A stretch of 64,000 bases of DNA from Eutreptiella sp. 'Long Island Sound 2002' (GCA_964036045.1 OZ038380.1:173504897-173568896), one strand, 5' to 3'; positions 1 to 13,097 are shown, counted from the stretch's first letter. The notes: generated from the letters alone by a model not told the origin. Made by a program: numbers and translations.

Positions 1-21
1 TGCAGCAGGCGGCTGCAGACC

Positions 22-552
22 TCAATACAAGTCCCCTCGAAGCAATATTTTTGGGAACTTCCCCACCGCATTGCCCTGGTGCGGGGTGTTGTGCGGGAAC
101 AACAGGATCGATCCGGAGCGAGGCACCACTGCCTCGACTTCCTCTCCATCGGCCACGCTGGTCAAAAATTCGGTCTCGCCCCCTTCACCCTCCGGGATGT
201 CCTCGAGGTACAGCAAAAATGAGGTTGTGGTTGGAGTCGCCGTTTCTTCGTCCAGTCGGACCTTCAGTGGGCAGGAAAAGAGGTCGGCAGCAGCAAAGGA
301 GCGACAGCAGATCATTCCACACCATTGCAAACCGACCCATCTCTTTTCAACCCAAAAAACACAAGCCCGTGGCCACAACGTGTTGGTAGGGCAAGGGTGT
401 TGTCTGTGCACTGGGAGTTGCGGCGTAAGCCATTTCTAATGTCTCTGCATTCCCCTCCAGCCTGGGGCGTACTGCCGTCGCTTTTGGGATGGGATTGGTA
501 TGCCATGCTGCAACCCCCCAAAACACACACTTGTGCAGGAACCAACAAGTAC

Positions 553-589
<37 letters not shown>

Positions 590-3500
590 CGTGAGGGAAA
601 CAATGAACCAACGACCAAGACCCAGTGTGGATGATGCGATGCACAGCAGGGCAATAGTCACAGGGCACAAGTCTCCGGACAGCTCATCAGGCCATACATA
701 ACAAAATCCTTGTTTGAGGCTAGGCGCCTTTCTGCAGGTAGCGCAGTGACAATGTGGGCGACGCCGCATGGTTGTCAGGCAAGGACCTACTGTTACACCG
801 CACTGATTCGTCTTTATCGCACCGAGCTACCATTGTGCACAACCATTGTTCACCGGGGCACGTAGGAGCAGGGTCATGGAGCAATCACGCGTCCCGCTCC
901 CCTGTTCCCGTGGTTGTAGCCTGGGGGAGGGAGATCTGTTTGTGAGGATGCAACGCTGCTCTCATGCTATGACATACCATGGGGGAGGGGCCTTGAGCCA
1001 GGCGTAACCGCCTGCTCACACACACACAATCATGCATGATTGACATGGGCTGAGTCAAAATAGTGGTGCCCAGGAGGGGATGCAGCCTGAGCTTCCTGTT
1101 GAAGTATCAGCCAGTCATCGGACCAGGCCCCGGTGACGCCATTGGGTGATAGTGAGTCGGGGATGGACCAGCTGTTGTACTGTGTGCCGTGCCAACATGC
1201 ATTGCTCTTGAGCCAGTGCAAGCGGAATCGCATGGCACAGCATTTCATCATGGGAAGGTAGTGGACTATGTCTTACAGAACCCGCATCGACTTAGTACAT
1301 TCATGGGGGTTGGTAGACAGGCCTCTGACAACCGCTGAATGGGCTGCGCGAGTACTTTGTTCGACACTGAAGCCTGAGAGGTTTGCGATCTGGAGCCAGG
1401 CGGCGAGGGAGAGTAACTCGCCTGCCCAAGATCGGCACCATACACGTGCGTTACTCAGTACGCCCAGTAATATACCAGGGAGGCATGCTAGGTGTGTGTG
1501 TGTGACAGTGTTATGAGGGGTGGTCCTAGTTTCAGCCACCAGTACTGGTCCAGAGCAGTGGGCTGTACGGAGACTGTACCAGTGCCGTGTTCACCCCAAA
1601 TGAGGCAGTATCCCAATGCAACACAACTGCGGTTGTGGCACGTGTAGGTACAGGGGTCACTTTGTTGCTGACAGCAATCACACAGCACGGCCAGATCCCA
1701 GCAAGACTCCAGGAGTCTGAATACCCTCTCTACCGTGAGCTGTCTGGGAAGCTGGTCGCCATAAGTGTGTTGTCCCTGAACTAGCAAAGTGCAATATGTC
1801 CCTGAGGACATACCCAATATGGGTCTGCCTGTGTAAACCCCATGGGTATACACCCATCCCGACGCCACAGTCCCCCTGCCGCTTTGATGAAATTGTTGTT
1901 ATGCATCTTGAACATAACGGTAGATGTCATGGCCTCGTGTGTAACAGACCAGAAATTTGTGGTGTTACCTCGACCCGCGCTATCGATCCGCTTTGACTCT
2001 TTATGCACGGACCATATGATTTCTTGCATGCGCCACCTTTTTCGGGAGGAGAGCCAAGTACTGGCGGAGGAGCGGTGGGAGTGGACATCATCAGGATCTA
2101 TGTTGTTAAATTGATCCTTGCAATCTACCTCACAGACATATTGAATACTGATGGAAGACAACCAGTGGTACCACTATGAGACGGAATTCACATCTTGAGC
2201 TATGAAAGCGCATGGGACTTCCGCCGCCAGGAGGCGTAGAAACGTGGTGTTGGCACGCGCTGCCACCCGGAGCTGTTGTTTGGGGACCAGGGGTTGGAGA
2301 GAGCTGTGCTCCAATATTTTTGGGCACATGATGCTGTCCACAATGTGCACACAGTGTGCAGCTGGTGCGCTTGCCTCTCGAACATTAGCTAGTGGGACCC
2401 CCATGCGCTGGGCATCGGTATGCAGTGAAGGCATGTGGCTGTGTGTCTATTTGCAGTGTCCATGGAATGAAATGGTCTTCTGTTTTAGTAATCTTCTTCT
2501 TGCAGAATCCTCAGTTGACAAGTTGGACCGCGCGCAGCCGACATCCTGGTCTCAACAAACGCTTCGTGGAAATGGCCGCATGGTATCCTCTGAGGCCAGC
2601 CATCGGCGTCCACCTCAGCTCCTTGTGCGAGTCACGGGTCTTGCTGACCGGCGTCACATTCACCACCATTCAACACTGCCCCCACGCACTGCCTGTCAGT
2701 ATTAAGGCTGGGACCAAGCGCTCTTCTGCACCTCCTTCTCTGGAGCTGAGGGATTTTTTGTTTGAGAGGGGGGCTTTGGGTGTGTACCTTACTGATATTG
2801 GGGGCCACTGCAGCGAAATGAAAGTGATCGCACTATCAGCATCACCATTGCGAGTTGTCTCCTGCCGTGATCATTCCCACCAGCCCTGCGCTTCAAGGAG
2901 AGGGACGCCACGGGGTAGTTTGCCAAACGCCCAGAAAACACTTGTTGGCCACGGTTGAAGCGGGTAGGGAGCAGGAGGCGGCGGTTATGAAGCCGTTGCA
3001 GCCGCAGTTGGAGTTGGAAACTTACGGTTGGAGCGTGACTGACAGTTGCTGTTGGGGGGCGGGGATAATTGGGGGGAGGGGATAACCAAAAAGGAGGCGG
3101 TCAGGTTGTTTTGGTGCAACTGGGTATCGACCATTGGGCTGGTGCTGCGGAACTCCAAAACCTCACTTTCAAATGTTGGGACTGCAACTTCTACGACTCT
3201 GAACGGCCCCAGTGTTACATTGGACAGTGGCGCTCAAACAGACAGGACACAGGGTTGAGGCCAATGATAGAACAAGTGTAAGGCAACAACGACGCATGGC
3301 GCTCAGGAGGAGACCCCATCAACATGTGGGGCAATGTAGCCGCCCATGGGGTACATGATGAAGCGGAGATCACTGCAGATGTGGCTGTAGCCCAGGGGCT
3401 TGGGTAAAAAAGCGAGCATGCGCTCTGCCAGCTCTGGCGATCGGAAGAAGGCCCGGCTTGCATACATGTTCTGTGAGCACTTGGAAGGGACAAGTGTGTC

Positions 3501-4834
3501 GATCATATCACGCAGCTCCTGCAACAATTCAAAGAGAGGCCCAAAGGTAGGGAAACTGGAAGCATGCACAATCAAGTTGGACCACACGTACAGACACTGC
3601 GCCACAAACCACGTGGCCCGAAACTAAACAACCCTGAAATGGAACGAAACGATCAGGAACATTCAGAACACTGAATGTGGTCTGGAGAAGGCTTGTGCTG
3701 GTGCAGGTGAGGTCATTGGTTACTGGCAAAAAGGAACACCGAAGGCTTGTTGTTCAGGGAGACGTAGGCACATATACTGGCCTGAAATACCTGCCACTGG
3801 AGCAGAGTGGAAGAAGCACACTGGACACATTAATCCCAGGAGGTAGCAATACCAGGAGGAGGCAGGAGGTCAAAGACCCAGGTGGGCGACCCCTAAATGG
3901 AAGCTCATGATCAAGGCATCGTTGGCAAAGGGTAACCTCACACATCAAATCATGCAGCCCATCTTTGTGCTCTTTTCAGCACCCGCGAACCTCTCGGCTT
4001 CCTCCCGCTAACAAACCCCACCCTTGGTGACTGACTGGAATTTAAGATCAGCTTCACCATTGTCATCATTTTCCTTGCTTTACGGTTCCCATCACCTTCC
4101 TTCTCCTAAAACTATAAAAATCTGCTTGGAATCGGGGGAACCAACATTGACCACATTGCTCGTCGTCCCCCCCAATCTTCCATACATCCTCCCCCATCCT
4201 CCCTTCGCCTCCCCGTATCCCCCTGAGGGTCCCCGCGTCCTCCCTATCCTTTCCGACGCATCAAGAGGCCGTGGAAGCTGCTGTATGTCCAGCAGTCTCA
4301 GCGCCCAAGTTGAGTGCTCCCTAATCTGGACCTCGGGTACCTCTACCGAATGGGACCGTTCATGCATACCAGCCAAATACTTCAAGAGCAACACAATGCT
4401 TCGTGTCCTGATGGCACAGCGTTGCATCAGCCCACAGGCGCTGAGCACTGCCATGTGCAGGCCTTCTGTTCAATCTTATAGCTTGTCGCACACAGTGGGG
4501 AATGTATGGTCAGGATGGGCTTCGGCAAACAGGACAGACAGGACTCTCAAGTAGCGGACCATGAGATCACACCTGCAAGAACGCCTCCGGGAATAGGCCA
4601 TGAAGGTAATAGACATCCGGCAAAGCAGGATTCAGTAACGGGGGCATGCCAGACTGCCTGACGTTGACCGCAGCAGATCCGTTTCCCCCATCTGGTCCCC
4701 CAGTGGCAGCAACCGTCTCTTTGTTTGCACTCTTCCCATGAGGACCTCGAGTTGCTCTTCCGTCCATGCCTCCACTGAGTGTACCTCGTGTTCCATCAAG
4801 CCTGTGAAGTGCACCCGGATTCTCAACAGCACAC
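22..4834 (-). CDS. 2OG-Fe(II) oxygenase, prolyl 4-hydroxylase type (multi-exon, 5' end not found)
   Basis: Predicted to hydroxylate prolyl (or similar) residues using Fe(II), 2-oxoglutarate and O2. Best exons, all on the minus strand: 4834-4746, 4653-4573, 3518-3315 and 261-22. The junctions 4573/3518 and 3315/261 are both phase 0 with GT...AG borders. The third exon carries LRFIMYPMGGYIAPHVDG, whose HxD iron ligands are at 3326-3324 and 3320-3318. The last exon carries SFLLYLEDIPEGEGGETEFL, the distal His (PHQGNAVGK, codon 81-79) and the 2OG-binding basic residues near KILLRGDLY, followed by a TGA stop at 24-22. All catalytic residues are present, so the enzyme could be active. Exon 4834-4746 encodes a beta-grasp-like stretch (RIRVHFTGLMEHEVHSVEAW) whose junction to the next exon is less certain. 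More coding-looking sequence at about 4570-4090 (minus) lies within the modelled first large intron and was not placed. The catalytic domain is sure; the N-terminus is not. Confidence 0.8.
262..3314 (-). other. Large intron of the oxygenase gene
   Basis: About 3 kb between the exon with the HxD motif and the exon with the distal His. The donor is GTCTCC and the acceptor is CTGAAG followed by GTC, phase 0 on both sides. Apart from a CA microsatellite I see no second gene that I can support inside it. Several open frames on both strands are uninterpretable. Confidence 0.6.
553..588. repeat. (CA)n microsatellite
   Basis: An uninterrupted run of CA dinucleotides inside the oxygenase intron. Confidence 0.95.
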
Positions 4835-4899
4835 CTGTCGGGTAAAGACATTGCAATGGTTGCAGGACAACTGTCTTTCTTTGCACTGTACTCGCCACT

Positions 4900-7400
4900 T
4901 GCGTCGACTAGTGCTGGCCTTTTGGTATAGCTGTATCTCAGTCGTCACAGTGTGGTAAAGCCAGAGCCAGCGGAGACACAAAAACCAGAAAGCACGAGAC
5001 CAATGTCGATCTGCAAGTGACACAGGGGCGGTGGTGTGTAGTGCATCTGACAGGCAATAAAGGGGCAAGCCTATCTACATCCTCAGCAATAATGGCAGAC
5101 TGATTAAAATGGTTACTGCCAGGTGATGGAGACCAGTGTCACTTTTTCCCATCACTTGTCAGGTTGTCAATTTTGTCCACCTTTTGTCAAGTTTCTCCAT
5201 CACCTCAACATCAAGGACAGGAAAAAGTTGTCAAGGAGGTACGGAAAAAGTTGTCAAGTTTTCCATACCTTGTCAAGTTTCTGCGTCACCACTGATGGTG
5301 ACGGACAAAGCTCCTGATGGAAAGTGATACAAAATTTGCGATTTTTCTGCATAACGACTGAGGGAGAAAGTTGTCAATCACTTGGCAAGTTTGCCGTGGG
5401 GGCTTGTCACGGGGGCCATGAGGCTGTGCCCACCCTCCACACCCTGCACCGCGTCCCATTTTTTGCTTCTTGGGGTTTGAACATTAAAATGAGTTATTGT
5501 TGAAGTTTGTCGTGATTTAGATGTTTGAAGATGGAGAAAGTTGTGGGTCAAGATTGCTTGCGTCGCGTGAGATGAGTGAAGATAAAATTGGGTCGCCAAC
5601 GATGACATTTCTAACACTCCAATGAACTCAGCAACTTGCCACAGCTTTTGCCACATTATTCCTCAACTTCTTTTATCATCTTGGACTTCTTCCGATTTTC
5701 TGACATTTGGCGGTGGGGGTGGGGGTGGTGGGGGCCGCATTTGCCGAGTCATGGGGTGGAGTAGCGCCTTGTCTGTCGTCTCATTCAAGCATGTCCGAGA
5801 CAGCCACAACTGCCTTGTGCACAGGGGAGCTATGTATAGATGCGAAGATTCACGACCACGCAAAGGACTGATGTCATCTGCTTGCATAGAAACCTTGAAG
5901 ATGCCCCTGTTCTTCACAGTTGGGGCCCCTCCCCCAGCCCGACCAGCAGGTCACCGGGGGATGGGATTACCAATTTCTCGGGGGCTGTGGCCACCATCTA
6001 CTCGGGGGCTTTGCCAAGACCAGGGGAAGCAGGTCAATTAGTTCTGGGGAAACATCGCGACTTTGGTCAAGGGCCGGGAAATGGGAGGTTGGGGGGATGC
6101 GACATACCAACAGGTTGTTTAGTGAGCGACAATGGACAAGTTGGCGGGTCCACACAGCAGCTTCGCGAACAAGGCCTTGGTTTAAAAAAGGTCTTGGTTT
6201 AAAAATGTCTTGGTTTAAAAAAGGCCTTGGCCTTGGTTCAAACAATGGCCCGGGTTTACAAAATCGCCTGGGTTTAAAAAGGTCTTTTTGAAACCAACGA
6301 GTTCTTGTTTTAAACCAAGGCCTTTTTTAAACCAAGGGGCGGGCTGTTGGCACAAGCTTTTTGTCGTGTCTCATTGAGCCCTCGGGCCCCATCCACTTGA
6401 CGCCTCAGGGTTTAAGCCAGGGTTAGGGGGTCGCAACGTTGGGAAGGGACATCCATGAGGGCCCGCAAAGCAAATTCATGGGGATGTTTGAGGTCCAAGT
6501 GCAACACCTACACAGTAACCGAAATCCCAAGCATGCTCCCTGCCGCAGCTGAGTAAACCAAGGGACAGCGCACCCCTGTAAATCTGAATCAGGTTTTCGT
6601 TCGGTTGGCCCGTTGGATTTTCCGGAATTTTACCGGATTTCGTTGCCGGATTTGACTGTTTGCAAATAAAAGCGCCTGTGTTGAACCTTTTTTGTAGGCG
6701 TCTTCATGCTGAGAACCAAAAGGGGGGATGGAATAGGGGACATTAAGGTTTGAAGCATTGGGCATTTCGGAATTACTTGATATGAGAACGCCCTACTGTG
6801 GACCACAGTAACGTTAGGTTTCAGCCGCCAGCACACTTTAGTCATCGGTGCCCGAGAATCTTATATTTACCTTGTTTCCCTTGCTAAAGTTTTGGAACAG
6901 CGCACGCGCAACCGACATGGGTTGCGCGCGCGTAAGCTGCAGCTGGAACACGCTTTGGAAAACAATGGAAGCAGCATTCGGAGGTTCATAATCTGCATCA
7001 ATATTTCTTATACACTTATCACTAGCATTACAAAGCGCCCATTTGAGACTTTCGATCATAACTTTACTATATAGTATTTGGTCCTCCAACCAATTTCCAT
7101 TTGCACCCTGACGACTGTCAGCGTTACACGTCATAATCCTGCGGCAAACCAATGTTACATTCAATATTGCCATTGCCATGCTATGCTACCTGTTAACAAT
7201 TGGTTTGCCTCCCACCACTTTGTCACAGAATTCGCACAGGATTCGTGCGCTGCTTCTGGTGCGCCGGCGGTCGTGAACTTGCACCTCTTTTCCGTTGCAT
7301 GCAGCCCTGGCATCTGAGCTGGAACTGGTTGCAACTTGCAGTGTTGCGGAGACGAGACACACTCCCTGTGAAATAAAGGGATTCACAGCTTCAGCAGTGG
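4900..7400. other. Non-coding interval with short low-complexity repeats
   Basis: No gene recognised. From about 5150 to 5400 the motif GTTGTCAAG recurs many times on a purine-rich background, and near 5715 there is a G-rich run. The rest has stops in all frames at short intervals. Confidence 0.5.
6174..6348. repeat. CCTTGGTTTAAAAAAGG repeat cluster with inverted ends
   Basis: Variants of CTTGGTTTAAAAA occur about five times in a row. The cluster closes with the reverse complement (CCTTTTTTAAACCAAGG near 6332-6348) of its first unit, so the single strand could fold into a hairpin of about 170 nt. No coding function seen. Confidence 0.7.
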
Positions 7401-7405
7401 ACCAC

Positions 7406-10113
7406 ATGGCCGACCGGAATCGTTGGATTCCAATATGTACAATATTATTTGGTGTACTCTTTATTGTGCTCATGCTGGACCGGACTCTTGAAGATCATCT
7501 GGCCACGATGCATACTGCAATGTACAAGCGCCTTGATTCTCTTGATAACAACTTGATGGCTTCGATGAAGCAACTGGAAAGCCAAGTGACCACGCATTTC
7601 GATACCTTGCACGCACGCCTTGAAAGTTCTTCAACTTCATCGGCAACTAAACCTGCACCGCATGCAAGCCGAGAAAGCGTTACACCCATCACGGTAAAGC
7701 ATCTGCCCAAAGTTGACAGTGTTCCTAAGGCTCCCGACGTTCCACCGCCGTCTGAAGACTGCAAACGGCCAGAGCTTCAGGGATTTTTGGTAACCGATGC
7801 CAATTCGAGACAAGTGCAACACTTCAAACACTCTTCGCGTGGCATGTTCATGACGTTTCCGAGTTCTCCTCCATTCCAGCTCAAGGTCACAGACAGGGGC
7901 TCACTGATGGCCCATTGGGACCGCGAGAAGGAGTTGTATGTGCTAATGAGGGCGAGCATTGCAAAACAAGAACGGTCTGGCGTCTCTCCGGTGGTCATAG
8001 ATGCAGGAGCCAACCACGGAACATACTCTCTGTATGCCGCCAAATTAGGTGCCACAGCTCTTGCAATTGAACCCCAAAAGGTCATGGTTGGCAACATAAT
8101 GTTCTCCATCGAGGCCAACAAGCTGGAACAGAAAGTTAGAATCTACAACAACGCCGTTTTGGACACGTTTACCGGCGTACATCTCCGAGACGAACACGTA
8201 GGTATCCCCTGTAAGTCCTTGCACAATTTGGACGTGCTTATCCCCTTCACCACCGCTTGACCGCAAAGCTGGAAGTCACGTGTTATTTGTGGGGTGGGGT
8301 ATGGAACCGTGGTTGAAGCATTGCGGGCTGCGCTCTGCCTGCTTGCGCCCGAAACCACTGCGTTGGATGTGTTGTTCTTGTCTCGTTCCGTACAGGGTAT
8401 TCCGTACTCGTTGGCTGCCATTTCCGGTGGGGCCTGGGATACCGTACAGAAACGGATGGAGAAAACAGGCCTCAAGCGAACAAAGGCAATCAAGCACAGC
8501 ACAACAAAAACTTGTCAGTGGTACCATTGGCGCGTTTCGGCCGGGAAAAAATATTAGAAACTTAGAACCCCCGATGCGCACCGCCAGGGAGGGAACGGGT
8601 TCAAGGAAACGACAAAGGTGAGCGGCGAGAGGCCAATAGGCGCCGCTAGCTTCAGACAGTCATGCCCCCCCCCCCCCCCCATTCCCCCTTTCGAACGCAA
8701 ACCAAAGCCCTTTCTAGCTGCGTTCTCGAGCCTGGTACAGTTGGGTACGGATTGCCCTGCCTGACCTCGAAGCCATTTCCGTGGTCTGACACGATCTCGT
8801 GTTGCTCCAGAAGGAGCTATTTCTGGACGCCTTGCTGACTGGATTTTCGCCAGGGCTGCCTGGGGTTTTGGCAGGGCAAAGGTCGCGAGGGCAGGGCAAA
8901 GGTCACCCGGCTGGCCTGCAAGCACCGGAGTCCACTGGGATGACGGACACGATGTGGAAGCGATGGCGAAGAGAAGGACGAGGCGGCTGCCGATGCGTGA
9001 GGTTGTGTGTGTCCCCGGATTTCTAAGCCCTTTTTGGTGAGGGAGGGGAGGCGCACCCTTCACCCCAATTCCTCTTTGGGCGTGCACCGTGGGGCGTTTC
9101 CTTCGGGAGGTCCAAATCCATGTCCGTTGCAGGAGAAAGAGAACAGGAACCAAAGGCACAGCGCAGACAGGCCCAGAGCGTGGGCATCTGGGGACCCACT
9201 CGGCACACGCTAGCCCCGCTGAGCCCTTTGTTGGGTTGGCAATGATGAGGCTTGCTGACGCAATTGGGTGCAAACCCCGGTTCCTTTTGCATTCGAACCG
9301 ACCACGATGGTCAATGACACTTGCAACGCTGGTTTGGACCCTCTCTGTGCGTTTTTGGCCCCATTGGCCCCACGGGCACTGGACCATATGTCTGCCCTGT
9401 CATCTTCGGTGTGCAGCGCGTTGCACGTTGCAACTTGTATGATGCTGGGAGATGGGCGCCGTGAAAAATCATGGCCGTTTGGTTCCTTTGTTGCTTGTTT
9501 GGAAGGAATTCAAGACTCAGTCAATACCCGGCGTTCAAGATTGCCAACCCCCCTGCATGCTCAAAATACTTGGTGCATGGTTGTGTTCTTCACCCACATG
9601 CTCCTGCCGTGCGTTTTGTTTGCAGACGTGCTCCCTTGGTACATCTCTGCAGGTAACGATGGAGGCGTTGCCAAGGCATTCCCAGGAGGAAACATCCAAA
9701 CGCTGACGCTGGACTGCCTGGTGCAGCAACAGCCCGTTGCGTTTCTCAAGATCGATGTCGAAGGGAACGATCTGAAGGCCATTGGCTCCGCGCACCAGGC
9801 GTACAGCGCCCGCCTGGTGCGGAACGTGCTCGTCGAGTTCGGACCCCCCCAGAGGTGGGCGGAGGTGGCGAGGCAGACGGCCGAAGACGGGGTCCGCCTC
9901 ATGCAGACGATGGAGGGGTACGGGTTCACGACGTGGCTGGCCCCCAGCCAGTGCTCTCAGATGGCCAATGCGCAACTGCACACGCACCTGAGCACGGCAC
10001 ACGGCGTGCGGGTGGCCCGCATCAGCCCGCATCAATTCCGGGCGCTGGTGGAACTCATGAGGCGCACCAGTCTGGAATGCTACATGTGGTGGTCGCTGGA
10101 TTCTGTGGGTTGA
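7406..10113 (+). CDS. FkbM-family methyltransferase, type II membrane protein
   Basis: Probable S-adenosylmethionine-dependent methyltransferase anchored in the ER/Golgi membrane. It starts at ATG 7406, the first ATG in this frame. Exon 1 runs from 7406 to 8201 or 8210 (two possible GT donors, both phase 1); exon 2 runs from 9653 to 10113 after CTCTGCAG. The product is about 418-421 residues: a six-residue cytosolic tail, a membrane span (WIPICTILFGVLFIVLML, about residues 7-24), a heptad-like stem to about residue 73, a Ser/Pro linker, then the FkbM domain. Motif I is VVIDAGANHGTYSLYAAKLG (about residues 196-215), followed by the acidic loop AIEPQ. Exon 2 supplies TLDCLV and FLKIDVEGND, the usual FkbM C-terminal signature. 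The substrate is not predictable; FkbM members methylate hydroxyls of sugars and natural products. Confidence 0.85.
8211..9652 (+). other. Intron of the FkbM gene
   Basis: Contains a poly-C run near 8664 and, at 8620-8640, a short GAGAGGCCAATAGGCGCCGC piece shared with dispersed repeats at 42.6 and 55.7 kb. A 277-codon minus-strand open frame covers much of it but looks like chance: it is Arg/Pro-rich with no domain. Confidence 0.6.
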
Positions 10114-10360
10114 GGCCAGGCCGCTCACGGATTTGTGGATGGATCGTGCCACTTGCCACTAGCGTCTGCCATGCCGGCCACATCCAAGCAAGTCTGGGCC
10201 CTGCTGAGCCCTGGACCGGATGCAACAGGTGCCTACTGAGTTCTGGATGTGGATGGGGCAAATATTACCGGGTGGCACACAGCACAGGGCCGGTTCCTAA
10301 CGAGACCCAGATTTCCTGCCGGACGCGAGTGGCATGTCTGGGATGGATGAATATTACGCT

Positions 10361-10553
10361 TTTGTTCGAAGACGTGTTCCGCTGGTGCTGTGCTTCCTAA
10401 GTTCCTGTGGTAAGATCACCCCGAGTAAACAGGATTCCCCTGATTTTTACGTCAGGGCCACAGCCCCAGCCACAGTACCTGACCACGGGAAGTGGGTGAG
10501 TCCTATGGACACAAACACATTTAAGGAGGCCCACATGGAAGAGCCAAACCAGG
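10361..10553 (+). repeat. 193-bp dispersed repeat, copy 1
   Basis: Nearly identical to 12905-13097, same orientation and same length, with only a few substitutions. It lies just downstream of the FkbM gene. No terminal structure or protein identified. Confidence 0.9.
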
Positions 10554-10559
10554 GGCTTG

Positions 10560-12900
10560 GTTGCTTGGATGGGTGACGGGGGGAAAGGCTGGTCAGTGCT
10601 CGCAGAGTTGTTGTGATGACCTGACACGGCTGCCACACGCTTCCCACACGTGAACTTTAACAACGCCGACAGACGGACTGTAAAGTGTGGAGAGCTGATG
10701 TGGGAGTAATGATAACGCGCCGTTTTTTGCAACAAAAAGCAGATGCCTGCTGGTCTCAAGGGGTGGGCGTAAACATGCAGGGCCACGCCACAGGACCATC
10801 GTATCGTGTATGCGGCACTTCCTCAAGAGATCATTAGTGACTGTGCAGGAAAATGGCGATGCTGAAGGTGGTGCGTTTGAGCCTCATGACTGGGTCTGCA
10901 CGTCTGTCTACCTGTGCTGTCTGTTGATGGCGGTTGGGTGATGCACTTGTTCCCTTCAAGCAACGGTTCAGCGCTTTATTTCTTGCGATTCCCCAGTTCT
11001 TGTGTAAGCCCTGTCGCCGCATATCCCGTCGACCCATAATTGTTGGAGCAGCCCATCCCAAGGAATATCAGCCCAGACGTAAGCACTTGACAGTGGGTGC
11101 TCTTGCATCCTGTTTTTCGTGTCCAGCGTCCACCCCCTACTGGGTGAGCATCTGTCAAAAAGGGAGAGGGAAAATAGGGGGAGGGGTCCACAGACCGGGC
11201 CTGGCCGCCTCTGGGGCATTGGACACCCTGTAATTGGCGGTTCTCGCATCGGAATGGGATGCTGGGTTCTTTGCTCTGTTGTGCAACGCTTTGAAGTGAA
11301 ACACAACCGCCCTCAGGTGGACAAATGCGTGTGGCAACCAGCAAAACATGACGTGATGGGCCACCAGCACACTCGTCAAATAACCTGGGGTCAACTGTCC
11401 ATCACAGCTGCCCTCCAAAGCCTCTGCACGGATGCCAGTACACACCGTAAGACAGAACGAAGTAGAGCACTGGAGCAGAGCACTGGGTACCAAAAAAAAA
11501 AAAGCAACATCAATTTTTTTGGGGGGGAGGGGGGGGGGGGCAATTGACCGTGCCTCTTGCACCAGAAGCCACCCTTTCTTGGGGTGTGGCCCTCATACGG
11601 TGGAGCATATTTCGCCACCAATCCAAAATTATTCAGGGTTGTGCCCCTGATACGGCAAGGGATATGCAGCCCCCAATCTTTGTTCGTGAATCCACATTCT
11701 TCATGGGTGTGTCCCATCCACGTTGTTTTTTGGTGGCCTTGGCATGGCAAGGCATCGGTTGCCACCAGTCCAATTCTTCCTGGGCGTGGCCCGAGACGAA
11801 CTCTGGGGGCCACACCCATGTTGACATTTTTTGCGCAAAGAAATTGTATGAGAACAGAGGGGCGTATGATTGCAGTTGAATGTGGCTTTGGGAAACTCCT
11901 TTGTGTTGATCTTTATATTTGCTTCGTTTATTTTGATATTTGCTGCAAGCATGCGGCGTGCACCCATTGTGTGCATGGGCAATGCACTGCTTTTCTCCAC
12001 CCCTCCGCGGGTTTGGCCAAGGCTAATTTTGGAGAAATCGTGGAAATCGTGGAAATTGATCATTGCCAAAGCGGCTTGCGGCCCTAGCGGCACGGCAATC
12101 TCCGCATCAGCAGATCCACGATGACAAGTTGGTAAAAAGAACAAATAACCTCCACCTACCGGTGGTTTTTGAAGAAACCACCTTATGCAATCAATTGTTT
12201 TTTTAAAAACAGGTTGCATCTGGCCCCAATGACCCTACAGGCACATGGAGTGCCGCAATAGGAATGACTGTCTGTTATTTGCATGATTCGCACAATCCAT
12301 TGCCCACTTCTATCAGTATGCCACTTACAGATCGCAGCCTACTGCACCCTGGCACTGGGAGGCTCTCCCTCTTGAGCTCACGCACTTCACAATTACAGTA
12401 CTACACGAAACAAGGGTGTGAACATGCATTCAAATTGAACTCACGAAGGCCAGGACATGTGTAATCCTGGTTTAGGGAACCAACCTCCCCCATCAAGGTG
12501 TTCAATGCCAACCTTGCCTTCTCCACATGTTTGACCCAGGCCTGAGGTGGAGTGAACAAACTGTTGGATCATGAAGCACACGTAATGGAGGGTACATTGG
12601 CGCACTGGGCAAATTTTAGGCCTAAAAACCCCACCCAGCGCTATCCTGCGCACTATCCACGTCTTCTGTGCCTTGGGGACCTTGACACGGCAGGGACCAT
12701 CTCGCCATGGAGAACGCTTTTCCTGTGGCATACAAGATCATAGTTGCACATACATTTGAGGTGATGGTTCGGGTTGGGATGGGCAACATCGTTGCTGGCC
12801 GTGACATGGGTCGCTTCTGAAGTACAATGGTTTGAATTATGCGTCGCGAGGTCATTGTAGCCCCTTGTCTGTCGCCTTCACAAAGACGACCCTTGGCCCT
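10560..12900. other. Interval with no recognised gene
   Basis: Only short unrelated open frames. It contains an A-run followed by a G-run at 11490-11540 and degenerate tandem units at 11570-11820. Confidence 0.5.
11570..11820. repeat. Degenerate tandem repeat
   Basis: Three to four diverged units share the pattern 'gccaccaatcc...ttcttcatggg tgtggccc'. Unit length varies between about 60 and 90 bp. No coding role evident. Confidence 0.55.
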
Positions 12901-12904
12901 CGCA

Positions 12905-13097
12905 TTTGTTCGAAGACGTGTTCCGCTGGTGCTGTGCTTCCTAAGTTCCTGTGGTAAGATCACCCCGAGTAAACAGGATTCCCCTGATTTTTATGTCAGG
13001 GCCACAGTCCCAGCCACAGTACCTGACCACGGGAAGTGGGTGAGTCCTATGGACACAAACACATTTAAGGAGGCCCACAGGGAAGAGCCAAACCAGG
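12905..13097 (+). repeat. 193-bp dispersed repeat, copy 2
   Basis: Second copy of the unit at 10361-10553. The match ends abruptly on both sides. Confidence 0.9.

Noticed and set aside
2202-2958. Long plus-strand frames opposite the oxygenase intron
   Set aside because: No motif, and overlapping frames of similar length. The acceptor-like TTCTTCTTGCAG at about 2505 alone is not enough.
8554-9387. 277-codon minus-strand frame
   Set aside because: It lies in the FkbM intron, is Arg/Pro-rich with a homopolymer-derived Gly run, and has no domain or splice support.
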